Below are positions 43,567 through 52,592 of a DNA stretch of 64,000 nt, one piece after another. How positions within the stretch are numbered: position 1 is the stretch's first letter; each line of letters begins with the position of its first letter. Under the pieces are notes generated by a model that did no database searches, was not told the origin of the DNA, and saw only the letters and a program-made list of their open reading frames with translations. Position numbers and translations under genes: made by a program. Origin of the DNA: an uncultured Bacteroidota bacterium (lineage in GTDB: Bacteria > Bacteroidota > Bacteroidia > 2-12-FULL-35-15); assembly GCA_903847205.1 (NCBI GenBank), contig CAINDA010000045.1:281390-345389 (forward strand), in the 5' to 3' direction.

Positions 43567-45804
43567 CTAAAACTTAAACCTAACCTCTGCTCTTACTTCT
43601 GATTTGGTATTACCCTGAATTTCGGTGAGGGCACCGGGGCTGATTACACTTGTGTTGTCATAGAATGTCTGGGAGTAACGCAGCCAGAATTCAATTTTGC
43701 GTGTAATCATATAATCGAGGATGATATAAAAGCGCGAACCGCGGTCGTAAAATGCCGGAATAGAGTAGGAGCCTGGTACATCGCTTTCCATTGAATAAAT
43801 ACGTGAATTATAACCGTCGGTTTGAAACAGGGCATATCTCAAAGTAAATGACAGCGGCTTCCCTATTTTGTTATAAGTTACATCCTGGTAAATCAAATAT
43901 CCATTTTCAGTTTTTTTATCGCCTAATTTATATTTAATCAGCTCAACCCTGTTTTTTAATTTAACATCGGGCAGTATGCTGTATGAAATATTAAAACGGT
44001 AATTATTTTCCTGCAGGGGAATAAGATAATTTATAACAGCATCGGTGCTGGCGGAGTTTTGTTCTTTGTCACGTTCACGGAACCGCACATACATATCCAC
44101 TTTTTTATTAGGGGTATAATTAAACTGTGCCACATAATCATTGCCCTTTGAGGGAGCATCTACCTGGTATTTCAGCCAGGGGAACTCAAAGCGGTCGTAA
44201 TAAGCTGTAATGGTGGTAGTGTTAGATGGTTTGGCAATGGTGCCGAAATACAAACCTTTTTCATTTTCGGCAGTAGTGTTTTCAGCAAACCCGCTGCTTA
44301 ATAAATTCTGATAGTTACGCTGGTAGTTTCTATGCAGCACGGTTAATGATAAGCGGTCATCAAGGCTTATTAAAACACCATTCAGGAAAGCCATTCCGCC
44401 GTTTTGACTTCTTGCTTCTTCGCCGAAGAAATTGAAATTATGAAATATATAATTATAATCTATGCCAGCATTAAAATTTTGTTTCGATGAAAATTCAAAC
44501 TGATTGTAATAAGATAAAGAACGGTTAAAATCATTATCCAGCTGATATTTTACAGCAGTTAAACCTACAGTAAGCTGCCTGCCTTTATAAGAAAGGTTGC
44601 CTCCGTAAATTGTCTGCAGGAGGGAGTGCCTGTCTGCAATTTCAGCAGGTGTAGTATGGTACCCGGTTGTCTCTAATGCCGAAATGGCTGCTATGTCACC
44701 GTTAGCTAATGTGTCGCTGATATTTGCATCTACATGCTTGCGCGAGAAAAAACCGGTTGCTTCAAAATATTTAAGAAAGCCGACAGTTGCTGCAGCACCG
44801 CGTAAAAATTTATTTTCATCAACCGAAGTGTAAGGATGAATTCCTAAAGCCGATTTTTTAGCAGCCATTATATTAGCGCTCTTGCCAAAAGCATACGAAC
44901 TCCAGGCTGTAAGCCCCTGCCCGAAGGTTACCTGGTAATCGCCTATGGCAAGCGACTTAATAAATTTAATATTGTGCATATAAAAATGAGCAGAATAAAA
45001 ATCAAATCCGGTTCCCAGATTTCCCTTTAAAGATTGGTTATACCAGGGATAATTAAACCGCTGATCGTTTTTAAAAAATGTTTCACCCTGATCTTTCTCA
45101 CCGGTTATTCCCCAGCTGATGTTTGTGCCGTAAGTAAAACGGTAGCGCGCATACAGCTTTTGCGGTGTGCCGATGTAACGGGAATTAGGACTCTTATATA
45201 ACGCTGCGCTGTCAATAGGTGCGAAACCCGTCTGCTTTTCTAAAATCTGACCGTAACGCAGCATTACCATATTCTGTCCGCTGCGGAACATTTCTTTTAT
45301 GGTAAAGTTTGCGGTATTGAAATTATCAGTAACACGCACATAGGGCAGTATTTTTTGGATAGTCTGCATATCAAAACCTTCAATTCCCTGCAGTTCATAT
45401 ATAGTAATCAGCTTTCCTGTTTTCTCAGTATGGGTCAGCAGATTATTTATTTGAATATCATTCAATAATTGCAGCGATGCCAATTCTTCTTTATTAGTAT
45501 GATTAAGATTGATAGGATGTTCGCGGAAACGTGTTAAGGCATCTAATATATCAGTATAGTCGGTCTCCTCATTCTGGGTAGTTTCTGCCATATTCTCTAA
45601 CTGCTCTTGAATATTATCATCCTCTAATATCGAAGGAATAGAATCAAGTTTGGAAGGAATAGTATCATCTTTAATAGATGGAATGTTTTTTTGAGCAAAG
45701 GATTTAGCAGGTAATACAGCAAGAGAAACAAACAAAATAATGAATAAGAAATAGTTGTAATATTTCCTTTTGCCGCCTTTCGATGCCGAATTATATTTAT
45801 TCAT
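43567..45804 (-). CDS. Outer-membrane protein with N-terminal helix-hairpin-helix domain
   Basis: A 745-residue protein with a signal peptide (about 12-38, NYFLFIILFVSLAVLPAKSFAQ in part). Residues about 90-155 form a ComEA-like helix-hairpin-helix region (HPINLNHTNKEELASLQLL, then ITIYELQGIEGFDMQTIQKI). The remainder alternates amphipathic strands (for example TVGLTAVKYQLDNDFNRSL and FWLRYSQTFYDNT) ending in VRAEVRFKF, as expected of an outer-membrane beta barrel. Similar proteins in Bacteroidota are annotated HhH-containing with unknown role. The downstream gene (45845-46690) on the same strand also encodes an outer-membrane protein. Confidence 0.85.
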   Translation of the reverse strand: MNKYNSASKGGKRKYYNYFLFIILFVSLAVLPAKSFAQKNIPSIKDDTIPSKLDSIPSILEDDNIQEQLENMAETTQNEETDYTDILDALTRFREHPINLNHTNKEELASLQLLNDIQINNLLTHTEKTGKLITIYELQGIEGFDMQTIQKILPYVRVTDNFNTANFTIKEMFRSGQNMVMLRYGQILEKQTGFAPIDSAALYKSPNSRYIGTPQKLYARYRFTYGTNISWGITGEKDQGETFFKNDQRFNYPWYNQSLKGNLGTGFDFYSAHFYMHNIKFIKSLAIGDYQVTFGQGLTAWSSYAFGKSANIMAAKKSALGIHPYTSVDENKFLRGAAATVGFLKYFEATGFFSRKHVDANISDTLANGDIAAISALETTGYHTTPAEIADRHSLLQTIYGGNLSYKGRQLTVGLTAVKYQLDNDFNRSLSYYNQFEFSSKQNFNAGIDYNYIFHNFNFFGEEARSQNGGMAFLNGVLISLDDRLSLTVLHRNYQRNYQNLLSSGFAENTTAENEKGLYFGTIAKPSNTTTITAYYDRFEFPWLKYQVDAPSKGNDYVAQFNYTPNKKVDMYVRFRERDKEQNSASTDAVINYLIPLQENNYRFNISYSILPDVKLKNRVELIKYKLGDKKTENGYLIYQDVTYNKIGKPLSFTLRYALFQTDGYNSRIYSMESDVPGSYSIPAFYDRGSRFYIILDYMITRKIEFWLRYSQTFYDNTSVISPGALTEIQGNTKSEVRAEVRFKF

Positions 45805-45844
45805 TAATCTGATTTGACTTAAATAAAGTCTTCATTAAAAAGGA

Positions 45845-46690
45845 TTAGTCAATTGGAGGCTTCGCGCTCTCTGGTTTCTTAAATATATATGTTAAACCAA
45901 ACTGAGGGCTGAAACCAAGCACCTGGTGATAGGTACCTGAAAAATCAATCTTTAAATTTTTAAGATTTAGTCCGAAACCAAATGAACTCATATTGGGATT
46001 AGTAGAAAGACCAGCACGGAGATAAAATTCTTTAACCGCTTTGTATTCAACACCTGCTTTAAAAAAAGCCGTCTGTGCCATATCTTTTTGGGTTTCTACA
46101 GCAACAATTACTTTATCAGAAAAGCTGTAATCAGCACCTAGGCGGAGAATAGTAGGGATGCGTTCATTGTTATAATCAGCAAGCTGTGTGCGGGTAGGAT
46201 TAAATAAATGAGCGCCGATAGTCAGGCCTTTAATCGGTTTAGCCTGCAGCCCTATTTCAGCTGCCAGAACACCTTTACTGCCGTAGCCTTCTGCAATTTT
46301 TGTAGTTAAATAATCCATTGCTATGGCCATAGAAAACTTTTTGCTGAAAGCTTTAGCAAACGAAAAGCAATATTTGTTTTCGCTGTAGCTCGAATATCCG
46401 AAATCAGTAATGCCGATGCCGAAAGTGCCGCCTTTCACAGGAAGTGCGATAACAGCGGCTTTCAGGCTGAGTTCTTTTAACAAAAAACGATTTTCGTAAT
46501 AAACTCCGGCTGAAATATCATGTATAAAACCCAGCCCTGCCTGGTTTTGCTGAACGCTCCAAACATCGCTTAATGATACCGATGCATTACCCATTGCAGC
46601 AGAGCGCGACCCGATCGGAAAATTTTCATTGCCTGCGTCTGCAAGCAGAACAAGGCATATAGAAAAGATGGAAAAGTAAATTTTTTTCAT
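45845..46690 (-). CDS. PorV/PorQ-like outer-membrane protein
   Basis: From ATG 46690 the product is about 281 residues (an upstream in-frame ATG at 46717 adds nine). It has a signal peptide (MKKIYFSIFSICLVLLADA) then SRSAAMGNASVSLSDVWSVQ and NQAGLGF, which is the typical start of the UPF0164/PorV-PorQ barrel family, and an amphipathic strand pattern ending in FSPQFGLTYIFKKP. PorV members help type IX secretion attachment; this one is only family-like, and an exact role is not clear. It precedes the HhH-barrel gene by 40 bp, so they form one operon. Confidence 0.82.
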   Translation of the reverse strand: MKKIYFSIFSICLVLLADAGNENFPIGSRSAAMGNASVSLSDVWSVQQNQAGLGFIHDISAGVYYENRFLLKELSLKAAVIALPVKGGTFGIGITDFGYSSYSENKYCFSFAKAFSKKFSMAIAMDYLTTKIAEGYGSKGVLAAEIGLQAKPIKGLTIGAHLFNPTRTQLADYNNERIPTILRLGADYSFSDKVIVAVETQKDMAQTAFFKAGVEYKAVKEFYLRAGLSTNPNMSSFGFGLNLKNLKIDFSGTYHQVLGFSPQFGLTYIFKKPESAKPPID

Positions 46691-46740
46691 ATTTGACAGA
46701 AGACCCTTTCTATACATTTCTTCCTGTTAGGAAAAAATAT

Positions 46741-47253
46741 TTAATTCGTTTTAAATTCAAACTTGATAGCGGCAAGTTCTTTATTCGCTTTTAAAATTTT
46801 ATTTTTCAAATTTTCTTTAAAGTCAATTACCTTTTTTAAAAGATCGTCATCGCCTGCAGCCAATATCTGCACTGCTAAAATTCCTGCATTTTGTCCGCCG
46901 TCCAATGCAACAGTTGCTACAGGTATTCCCGGAGGCATCTGTAGAATTGATAGTACGGAGTCCCAGCCGTCAATAGAGATAACAGAACGGCAGGGTACAC
47001 CTATCACCGGCAGAGGAGTAAAAGCTGCAACAACGCCGGGCAGATGAGCGGCACCGCCTGCTCCTGCAATAATTACACGGATGCCTTTAGTATGTGCATT
47101 TTTAGCAAATGCTGCTACTTCTTCCGGTACACGGTGTGCACTCAAAGCATTAATTTCAAAAGGGATTTTAAATTCGTTCAGAATAACTGCCGCCTGCTGC
47201 ATAACCGGCATATCTGTTGTGCTGCCCATAATAATACTTACCTTAGGAATCAT
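46741..47253 (-). CDS. purE: N5-carboxyaminoimidazole ribonucleotide mutase PurE
   Basis: A 170-residue class I PurE. The active-site segments are visible: IIMGSTTDMPVMQQAA (phosphate binding), INALSAHRVPEEVAAFA (with the catalytic His), VIIAGAGGAAHLPGVVAAFT and PVIGVPCRS. It converts N5-CAIR to CAIR in purine biosynthesis. Length matches the family. It is followed by the outer-membrane protein genes on the same strand, 50 bp away, which are probably separate in function. Confidence 0.95.
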   Translation of the reverse strand: MIPKVSIIMGSTTDMPVMQQAAVILNEFKIPFEINALSAHRVPEEVAAFAKNAHTKGIRVIIAGAGGAAHLPGVVAAFTPLPVIGVPCRSVISIDGWDSVLSILQMPPGIPVATVALDGGQNAGILAVQILAAGDDDLLKKVIDFKENLKNKILKANKELAAIKFEFKTN

Positions 47254-47416
47254 AGCTTTTTAAATGGTTAAATTTTTAAATCTCTGCGGCAATATTTGAT
47301 TTGAAGAATTTGTTGTACAAAAGGTAAAAATAACTTTTTTCCGCATATAAATAAAATAAAATCAAACGGTTTTCATTGATGTATTTTGCGTAATTTCGTT
47401 TCCTTAAAAGCAATTT

Positions 47417-47971
47417 ATGGGCAATGTTGTAGTACACGGGCATACGTTTAAAGTAAAAATAACTGCAGCTGAAATTCAAAAAGCCGTTGCAGATACTGCA
47501 AGGCAGATTAATGCTGATTTAAAGGGTAAAAAACCTTTGTTTTTAGCTGTTTTAAACGGATCCTTTATGTTTGCTTCTGATTTGATGAAGAAGGTGAATA
47601 TTGAATGCGAAATTTCATTTATGAAAGTTGCTTCGTATGAAGGCACTTCTTCAACAGGAGAGATTAAACAGCTCATAGGCATTAGTGAAGAGATTAAAGG
47701 CCGCACCATCGTTGTTATTGAAGACATAGTTGATACCGGCACTACAATCGAAAATATTTGGAAGCTGCTAAAAGATCAGGGCGCTGCTGAAGTGAAAATT
47801 GCCACACTTCTTTTTAAGCCGGAAGCATATACTAAATCAGTCCCTATCGAATATGCTGCTATTGTTGTTCCAAATGATTTTTTATTAGGCTACGGCCTCG
47901 ATTATAACGGACTTGGCAGAAACCTGGCAGATATTTATGTGCTGGATTATGCGAGTGATGAAAAAAAATAA
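47417..47971 (+). CDS. hpt: Hypoxanthine phosphoribosyltransferase
   Basis: A 184-residue type I phosphoribosyltransferase. The PRPP-binding loop is VVIEDIVDTGTT (about residues 97-108), preceded by the flexible loop FMKVASYEGTSSTGEI and followed by LLFKPEAYTK and FLLGYGLDYNGLGRNL. It salvages hypoxanthine and guanine to IMP and GMP. Divergent from purE, with a 163-bp gap, and 82 bp upstream of adk: a nucleotide-metabolism neighbourhood. Confidence 0.94.
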   Translation: MGNVVVHGHTFKVKITAAEIQKAVADTARQINADLKGKKPLFLAVLNGSFMFASDLMKKVNIECEISFMKVASYEGTSSTGEIKQLIGISEEIKGRTIVVIEDIVDTGTTIENIWKLLKDQGAAEVKIATLLFKPEAYTKSVPIEYAAIVVPNDFLLGYGLDYNGLGRNLADIYVLDYASDEKK

Positions 47972-48053
47972 ACGGCATTCCTGCGAAGGGAATAATTTAA
48001 AACTGGCTGCAGGATCAATCAGAAATTCGTTAAATTATTAATTCAAATTTGAG

Positions 48054-48629
48054 ATGTTAAACATTGTTTTATTCGGTCCTCCGGGCGCAGGAAAAGGAAC
48101 TCAGTCAGAAAAATTGATCGCAGAATATCAATTAATGCATCTTTCAACCGGTGATATTTTACGCGGAGAAATTGCTGCGGGAACAGCTTTGGGACTTGAA
48201 GCAAAAAAGCTGATGGATGCCGGAAGTCTTGTTCCGGATGAAGTTGTAATAGGGATGATAAGTTCAAAACTTGATCAGAATAAAAATGCAGACGGTTTTA
48301 TCTTTGACGGATTTCCGCGTACTGTTAAGCAGGCAGAAGCTTTAGATAAATTGCTTGCTCAGAAAAACACTTCCATTACAATGATGCTGGCATTGGAAGT
48401 GAATGATGAAGAACTAACCAAACGTCTCCTGTTCCGTGGTAAATTCAGCGGACGGGCAGATGATCAGAATGAAGAAATTATCCGTAACCGGATTAAAGAA
48501 TATAATAATAAAACTGCACCGCTGAAAAGTTATTACAGTGCACAGTCTAAATTTCAATCGGTGAACGGTGTTGGAACGGTTGACGAAATATTTTCAAACC
48601 TGCGCGGCAAAATTGCAACTGTTAAATAA
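48054..48629 (+). CDS. adk: Adenylate kinase
   Basis: A 191-residue short-type adenylate kinase. P-loop FGPPGAGKGTQSEKL (about 6-20), AMP-binding LSTGDILRGEIAAG, DGFPRTVKQAEAL and the lid region RLLFRGKFSGRADDQNEEIIRNR, without the zinc-binding lid of long forms. It equilibrates ATP, ADP and AMP. The gene is between hpt and obgE, an arrangement often seen in this phylum. Confidence 0.97.
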   Translation: MLNIVLFGPPGAGKGTQSEKLIAEYQLMHLSTGDILRGEIAAGTALGLEAKKLMDAGSLVPDEVVIGMISSKLDQNKNADGFIFDGFPRTVKQAEALDKLLAQKNTSITMMLALEVNDEELTKRLLFRGKFSGRADDQNEEIIRNRIKEYNNKTAPLKSYYSAQSKFQSVNGVGTVDEIFSNLRGKIATVK

Positions 48630-48764
48630 TTTTTGTTGATCATAAGTTCTAAGCCGATTACAAATAAAAATCATATTTAATAATAGGCTTCTTCGTCATC
48701 GGCGTTTATCCGCTTTTAAATAATAAACAATAAAATTCTAATTCAGGTTTCCGAAATTTAAAAT

Positions 48765-49799
48765 ATGTCAGATAGTAATTTTGTTGATTATGTAAAAATT
48801 TGCTGCCGCTCAGGTAAGGGCGGTAAAGGCTCGATGCATCTCCATCGAAGTAAGTTAACGGCTAAAGGAGGCCCCGACGGCGGTGACGGCGGGCGAGGCG
48901 GGCACATTATTGCGAGGGGCAATAAACAATTCTGGACACTCATCCACTTAAAATACCGTAAACATATTATTGCTGAAGACGGCATCGGCGGTGGCAGCCA
49001 GCGCATGACGGGTGCGGAAGGCAAAGATGAAATTTTAGATGTGCCTCTCGGAACAATCATCAGAGATGTGGAAACGGGCGAAATTGAAGGAGAAATTACT
49101 GAAGAAGGGGAAGAAAAAATTGTTGTTCCCGGCGGGCGGGGCGGGCTAGGCAACGATCATTTTAAATCATCAACAAATCAAACACCTCGGTTTGCGCAGC
49201 CTGGTGAAGACGGACGCAGCGAATGGAAAATTTTAGAATTAAAACTTTTAGCTGATGTCGGCCTGGTAGGTTTTCCGAATGCGGGCAAATCAACTCTTTT
49301 GTCGGTGGTTTCAGCAGCCAAACCGGAAATTGCAAATTATCCATTTACTACACTGGTTCCTAATTTAGGAATTATCCAATACCGCGATTACCAAAGTTTT
49401 GTAATGGCAGATATCCCCGGAATTATTGAAGGAGCGAGTGAGGGGAAAGGTCTTGGAATCCGCTTCCTGCGACACATTGAGCGCAACTCTACTTTATTGT
49501 TTTTAGTTCCTGCCGATAGCAGCGACATAATTCAGGAATATAAAATATTATTAAATGAATTAGATAAATACAATCCTGAACTGCTTCATAAAAAACGGAT
49601 TTTGGCTATATCTAAATGCGATATGCTGGATGAAGAATTGTTAACCGAATTAAAAAAGGATATCAGCAAAAAGTTTAAAGAAAAGAAAACGGTTCCTGTT
49701 ATTTATTTCTCTGCTCAGACAGGCCAGGGCTTAACTGAACTGAAAGATGAATTGTGGAAACAGCTTAACAGCAAGGATAACAGCACTTTTGATTATTAG
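48765..49799 (+). CDS. obgE: GTPase Obg/CgtA
   Basis: A 344-residue GTPase. The Gly-rich Obg fold (1-160) contains [31 protein letters not shown] and [13 protein letters not shown]. The G domain has G1 [11 protein letters not shown] (about 168-178), G2 around [12 protein letters not shown]3 [16 protein letters not shown] and G4 SKCD. It is essential in ribosome assembly and stringent-response signalling. The C-terminus lacks the extra OCT domain, as in most non-Firmicutes. Confidence 0.97.
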   Translation: MSDSNFVDYVKICCRSGKGGKGSMHLHRSKLTAKGGPDGGDGGRGGHIIARGNKQFWTLIHLKYRKHIIAEDGIGGGSQRMTGAEGKDEILDVPLGTIIRDVETGEIEGEITEEGEEKIVVPGGRGGLGNDHFKSSTNQTPRFAQPGEDGRSEWKILELKLLADVGLVGFPNAGKSTLLSVVSAAKPEIANYPFTTLVPNLGIIQYRDYQSFVMADIPGIIEGASEGKGLGIRFLRHIERNSTLLFLVPADSSDIIQEYKILLNELDKYNPELLHKKRILAISKCDMLDEELLTELKKDISKKFKEKKTVPVIYFSAQTGQGLTELKDELWKQLNSKDNSTFDY

Positions 49800-49821
49800 C
49801 CGGCTGCCGAAAATTTATTTT

Positions 49822-49850
49822 TACTTTGCGTCTTCGCGTCTTTGCGGCAA
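49822..49850. repeat. Dispersed TTTGCGTCTT / TCTTTGCGG element
   Basis: CTTTGCGTCTTCGCGTCTTT and the following GCGG repeat the TTGCGTCT unit seen again at 51083-51152 and 54321-54340. The element overlaps the upstream-most possible start of the next gene. Confidence 0.6.
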
Positions 49851-49868
49851 ATATTAAATGCAGAATTT

Positions 49869-50456
49869 TTGAACTTCATTACTTCCATAAAAGACTTCGA
49901 CACCCAGCTGTTTCTATTCTTAAACAGTAAACACAACGAGTTTTTTGATTTTATAATGTACTGGGCCAGCACCCGCTTTATTTGGATTCCACTTTATTTA
50001 CTTTTTTTCTTTCTAGCATTTAAGCAGGTTGGACCGCGGATTTGGTTAGTAGCTGCTGCAGCTATACTTCTTATCTTATTGAGCGATCAGCTTTCGGTAC
50101 ATGCATTTAAAAATGTTTTCCTGCGTCTGCGCCCCTGCTATGAGCCTTTACTTGAAGGTAAAATACATTTGACAGGTGCCTGCGGCGGAACGTATGGTTT
50201 TGTTTCCTCTCACGCGGCCAACACATTTGCACTGGCTATGTTTTTATGTTTATTATTTCGCAGCCGCATAAAGTATTTTGGTTTATTTATTTTTTGCTGG
50301 GCACTATTCGTTTCATACAGCCGTATCTATAATGGCGTTCATTATCCTGCTGATGTTGCTGTCGGCGCAGTTTTAGGAATGGGAGTGGGTGCGGCAGTAT
50401 TTAAATTATATCAATTTGCCAATTTTAGAATGGATCAAAAAAGCAAGCAAAAATGA
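49869..50456 (+). CDS. PAP2-family phosphatase (first)
   Basis: A roughly 195-residue membrane phosphatase if TTG 49869 is used (a TTG at 49842 inside the dispersed repeat would add nine). Relatives start just before a KDFDTQLFLFLN segment, favouring the later start; no in-frame ATG is near. Five or six membrane helices are predicted. The PAP2 signature is visible: KNVFLRLRPCYEP, FVSSHAANTFALAM and YSRIYNGVHYPADVAVGAVLG, containing Arg, Ser-His and the catalytic His. Substrate is a lipid phosphate or undecaprenyl pyrophosphate. Overlaps the next gene by ATGA, so translation is coupled. Confidence 0.87.
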   Translation: MNFITSIKDFDTQLFLFLNSKHNEFFDFIMYWASTRFIWIPLYLLFFFLAFKQVGPRIWLVAAAAILLILLSDQLSVHAFKNVFLRLRPCYEPLLEGKIHLTGACGGTYGFVSSHAANTFALAMFLCLLFRSRIKYFGLFIFCWALFVSYSRIYNGVHYPADVAVGAVLGMGVGAAVFKLYQFANFRMDQKSKQK

Positions 50457-51055
50457 AAAATGGTTTTCTGATTTTCTTATTGTTCTCTTTCAGTTTTTCT
50501 GCTATTTCTCAAAATACAGATATTAATATTTTAAAAAATATTAATGGGAATCGTAATAAAAAATTAGACAATACATTTGTCGGGATCAGTAATTCGGTAG
50601 CTCCTGTGAGTATTGCAATCCCTATAGGTGTTATGGCCGTTGGTTTTATTAAACACGACAGCGCTATTAAAAATAAAGGAATGTTTATCGGCGCCTCACT
50701 GGTATTATCTGTGGGCATTACAACAGGTTTAAAGTATATTGTGAAGCGCCCAAGACCGTTTGTAACATATCCCTATCCAATTATAGATAAAGTAATGAGT
50801 GCAGGGGACCCTTCTTTCCCATCTGGGCATACAACAGATGCATTTGCAACTGCGACATCTCTGAGTATAGCATTCCCCAAATGGTATGTTATTGCGCCTT
50901 CTTTTTTGTGGGCCTGCTCTGCGGCTTACTCGAGGATGGATTTAGGTGATCATTACCCAAGTGATGTTTTAACCGGCGCCATTATTGGATCTGGCACAAC
51001 TTACTTATGTTATAAAGCAAACAATTGGCTACAGAAGCGTAAGCGCCAAAAATAA
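50453..51055 (+). CDS. PAP2-family phosphatase (second), exported
   Basis: A 200-residue PAP2 protein with a signal peptide (about 1-20, GFLIFLLFSFSFSAISQ). The motif triplet is KYIVKRPRPF (about 96-105), PSFPSGHTTDAFATATSLS and SAAYSRMDLGDHYPSDVLTGAIIG. Unlike its partner it looks secreted or periplasmic with fewer hydrophobic helices. The two PAP2 genes overlap by four bases and probably act on related phospholipid or prenyl phosphates. Confidence 0.9.
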   Translation: MKNGFLIFLLFSFSFSAISQNTDINILKNINGNRNKKLDNTFVGISNSVAPVSIAIPIGVMAVGFIKHDSAIKNKGMFIGASLVLSVGITTGLKYIVKRPRPFVTYPYPIIDKVMSAGDPSFPSGHTTDAFATATSLSIAFPKWYVIAPSFLWACSAAYSRMDLGDHYPSDVLTGAIIGSGTTYLCYKANNWLQKRKRQK

Positions 51056-51082
51056 GTTTTATCTTTGTATCAGAAAAAAATT

Positions 51083-51152
51083 ACCGCAAAGACGCAAGGG
51101 CGCGAAGGAGAAAAAATAGTACAAGAACTTTGCGCCTTTGTGTCTTTGCGGT
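51083..51152. repeat. 25-bp imperfect inverted repeat of the GCAAAGACGC family
   Basis: ACCGCAAAGACGCAAGGGCG and onward (51083-51107) pairs with 51128-51152 at 22 of 25 positions, the three differences being G-T-compatible. Loop about 20 nt. It lies between PAP2 and crcB and relates to elements at 49822 and 54321. It could act as a bidirectional terminator-like hairpin, but there is no T run immediately after. Confidence 0.7.
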
Positions 51153-51178
51153 GAAAGAAATATTTTTAGAATCAAAAT

Positions 51179-51544
51179 ATGAATAATATCCTGTTGGTGT
51201 TTTTGGGAGGCGGTGTTGGAAGCCTTGCCCGTATGGGAATTTCTTCAATTGTGATTTCAAATTTTAAGTCAGCTTTCCCGTTTGCAACCCTCTGTTCAAA
51301 CGTTATCAGCTGCTTTGTACTTGCTATAACAGTGGCTGTATTCAGCGAAAAATTAATCGAGAACCCAAGCTTAAGAATGTTTGTTTTGGTTGGTTTTTGC
51401 GGTGGTTTCAGCACTTTCTCAACTTTTAGTTTTGAAACAGTGGAGTTAATCAAGTCAGGAAATTTTATGATAGCAGCAGCAAATATTTTAATCAGCGTAA
51501 CAGTATGTATTGCCTTAATTTATTTTATAACTAAACAAATATAA
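51179..51544 (+). CDS. crcB: Fluoride channel CrcB/FluC
   Basis: A 121-residue protein with four transmembrane helices. Family motifs are GGGVGSLARMGISS (about 9-22), ATLCSNVISCFVLA with the conserved Asn (about 37-50), and VGFCGGFSTFSTFSFE (about 72-87) carrying the paired Phe and Ser/Thr of the fluoride pore. It exports fluoride as a dual-topology dimer. I saw no fluoride riboswitch upstream; the 123-bp gap holds the inverted repeat above. Confidence 0.92.
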   Translation: MNNILLVFLGGGVGSLARMGISSIVISNFKSAFPFATLCSNVISCFVLAITVAVFSEKLIENPSLRMFVLVGFCGGFSTFSTFSFETVELIKSGNFMIAAANILISVTVCIALIYFITKQI

Positions 51545-51566
51545 ATCAAACATAAATAAAAATCTC

Positions 51567-52553
51567 ATGAAAAAATTATTGCTTATTCTTTGCATTGCCT
51601 TACCGTCTTTATTATTGATATCATGGGGTAATTTCGGGCACGAACACATTAACAGATCGGCGGTGTTCGCTTTGCCGGCTCCGCTCCAGACTTTTTTCTA
51701 TAATCATATAGACTATATTACTCAGGAAGCAACTGTTCCTGATTTACGAAAGTATACGCTGAGCGATAAATCAGAAAACCCCCGCCATTTTATAGATTTG
51801 GAAAACTACGGCCCTATAGACAGTATGCCGAAAACAATGGAAGAGGCTAAGAAAAAACATGATGATAAATTTTTACAGTCAAATGGTATCCTGCCTTGGT
51901 ATGTTGAAGATTTAATGGTGAAATTGACCAAAGCGTTTAAAGAAAAAAAGAAAACCGAAATTCTTTTCATTGCGGCCGATTTGGGCCATTACCTAGGCGA
52001 TGCGAATATGCCGCTGCATACTTCCGCAAATTTCGACGGACAGAAAACAGATCAAAAAGGAATTCATTCTTTATGGGAAGCCCGCCTGCCGGAAATATTC
52101 GGAAAAAATTATAATTATTTTGTTGCTGATGCCAAGTTCATTGATGATGTGCCTAAAGAAACATGGAGGATTATTAATGCTACTCATAGCTTAATTGATA
52201 CGCTGCTATTGAAAGACCGTCAATTGAGAGCAAAATTTCCAGAAGACAAAATTTTTAAAACCGACAGCGATGGTAAACCCTTAAAGAATAAATACGGTCA
52301 GGCTGTTTTTTCTGACGAATACGCAAAACAATTTCATGCATCCTTAAATGGAATGGTGGAAAAACAAATGCGGGCATCAGTAACCGCTGCCGCAAATTTC
52401 TGGTACACTGCATGGGTTAATGCAGGTAAACCTGACCTGAGCGAATTAGACCCATCTGAATTAACAAAGCGAAATATTAAACCTCTTGAAGAAGAATTAC
52501 AGCTTTGGAAGCAGGGTAAATTGTTTGGTATTGAAAGTGAAAAAGAGTTTTAA
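51567..52553 (+). CDS. Zinc-dependent phospholipase C / S1-P1 nuclease-like protein
   Basis: A 328-residue exported protein. After the signal peptide (about 1-19) the mature chain begins near SWGNFGHEHINRSAV, where the N-terminal Trp and His resemble zinc ligands of the phospholipase C/P1 nuclease fold. Other ligands are RHFIDLENYG, AADLGHYLGDANMPLHTSAN and GIHSLWE. The family cleaves phospholipids or single-stranded nucleic acids, and the exact substrate is undecided. It is 39 bp upstream of the PafA-like phosphatase, so the two may jointly release phosphate from organic sources. Confidence 0.85.
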   Translation: MKKLLLILCIALPSLLLISWGNFGHEHINRSAVFALPAPLQTFFYNHIDYITQEATVPDLRKYTLSDKSENPRHFIDLENYGPIDSMPKTMEEAKKKHDDKFLQSNGILPWYVEDLMVKLTKAFKEKKKTEILFIAADLGHYLGDANMPLHTSANFDGQKTDQKGIHSLWEARLPEIFGKNYNYFVADAKFIDDVPKETWRIINATHSLIDTLLLKDRQLRAKFPEDKIFKTDSDGKPLKNKYGQAVFSDEYAKQFHASLNGMVEKQMRASVTAAANFWYTAWVNAGKPDLSELDPSELTKRNIKPLEEELQLWKQGKLFGIESEKEF

Positions 52554-52592
52554 ATAATTCTACATAATTATCAAACATTTAAAAACACTCTT

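Noticed and set aside
48788..49153. Long minus-strand frame opposite obgE
   Set aside because: Pro/Ser-rich shadow of the Gly-rich Obg domain; obgE itself is unambiguous.
50453..51055. Considering the second PAP2 as a LpxE-type lipid A phosphatase
   Set aside because: The PAP2 motifs alone do not separate LpxE, undecaprenyl pyrophosphatase and other lipid phosphatases.
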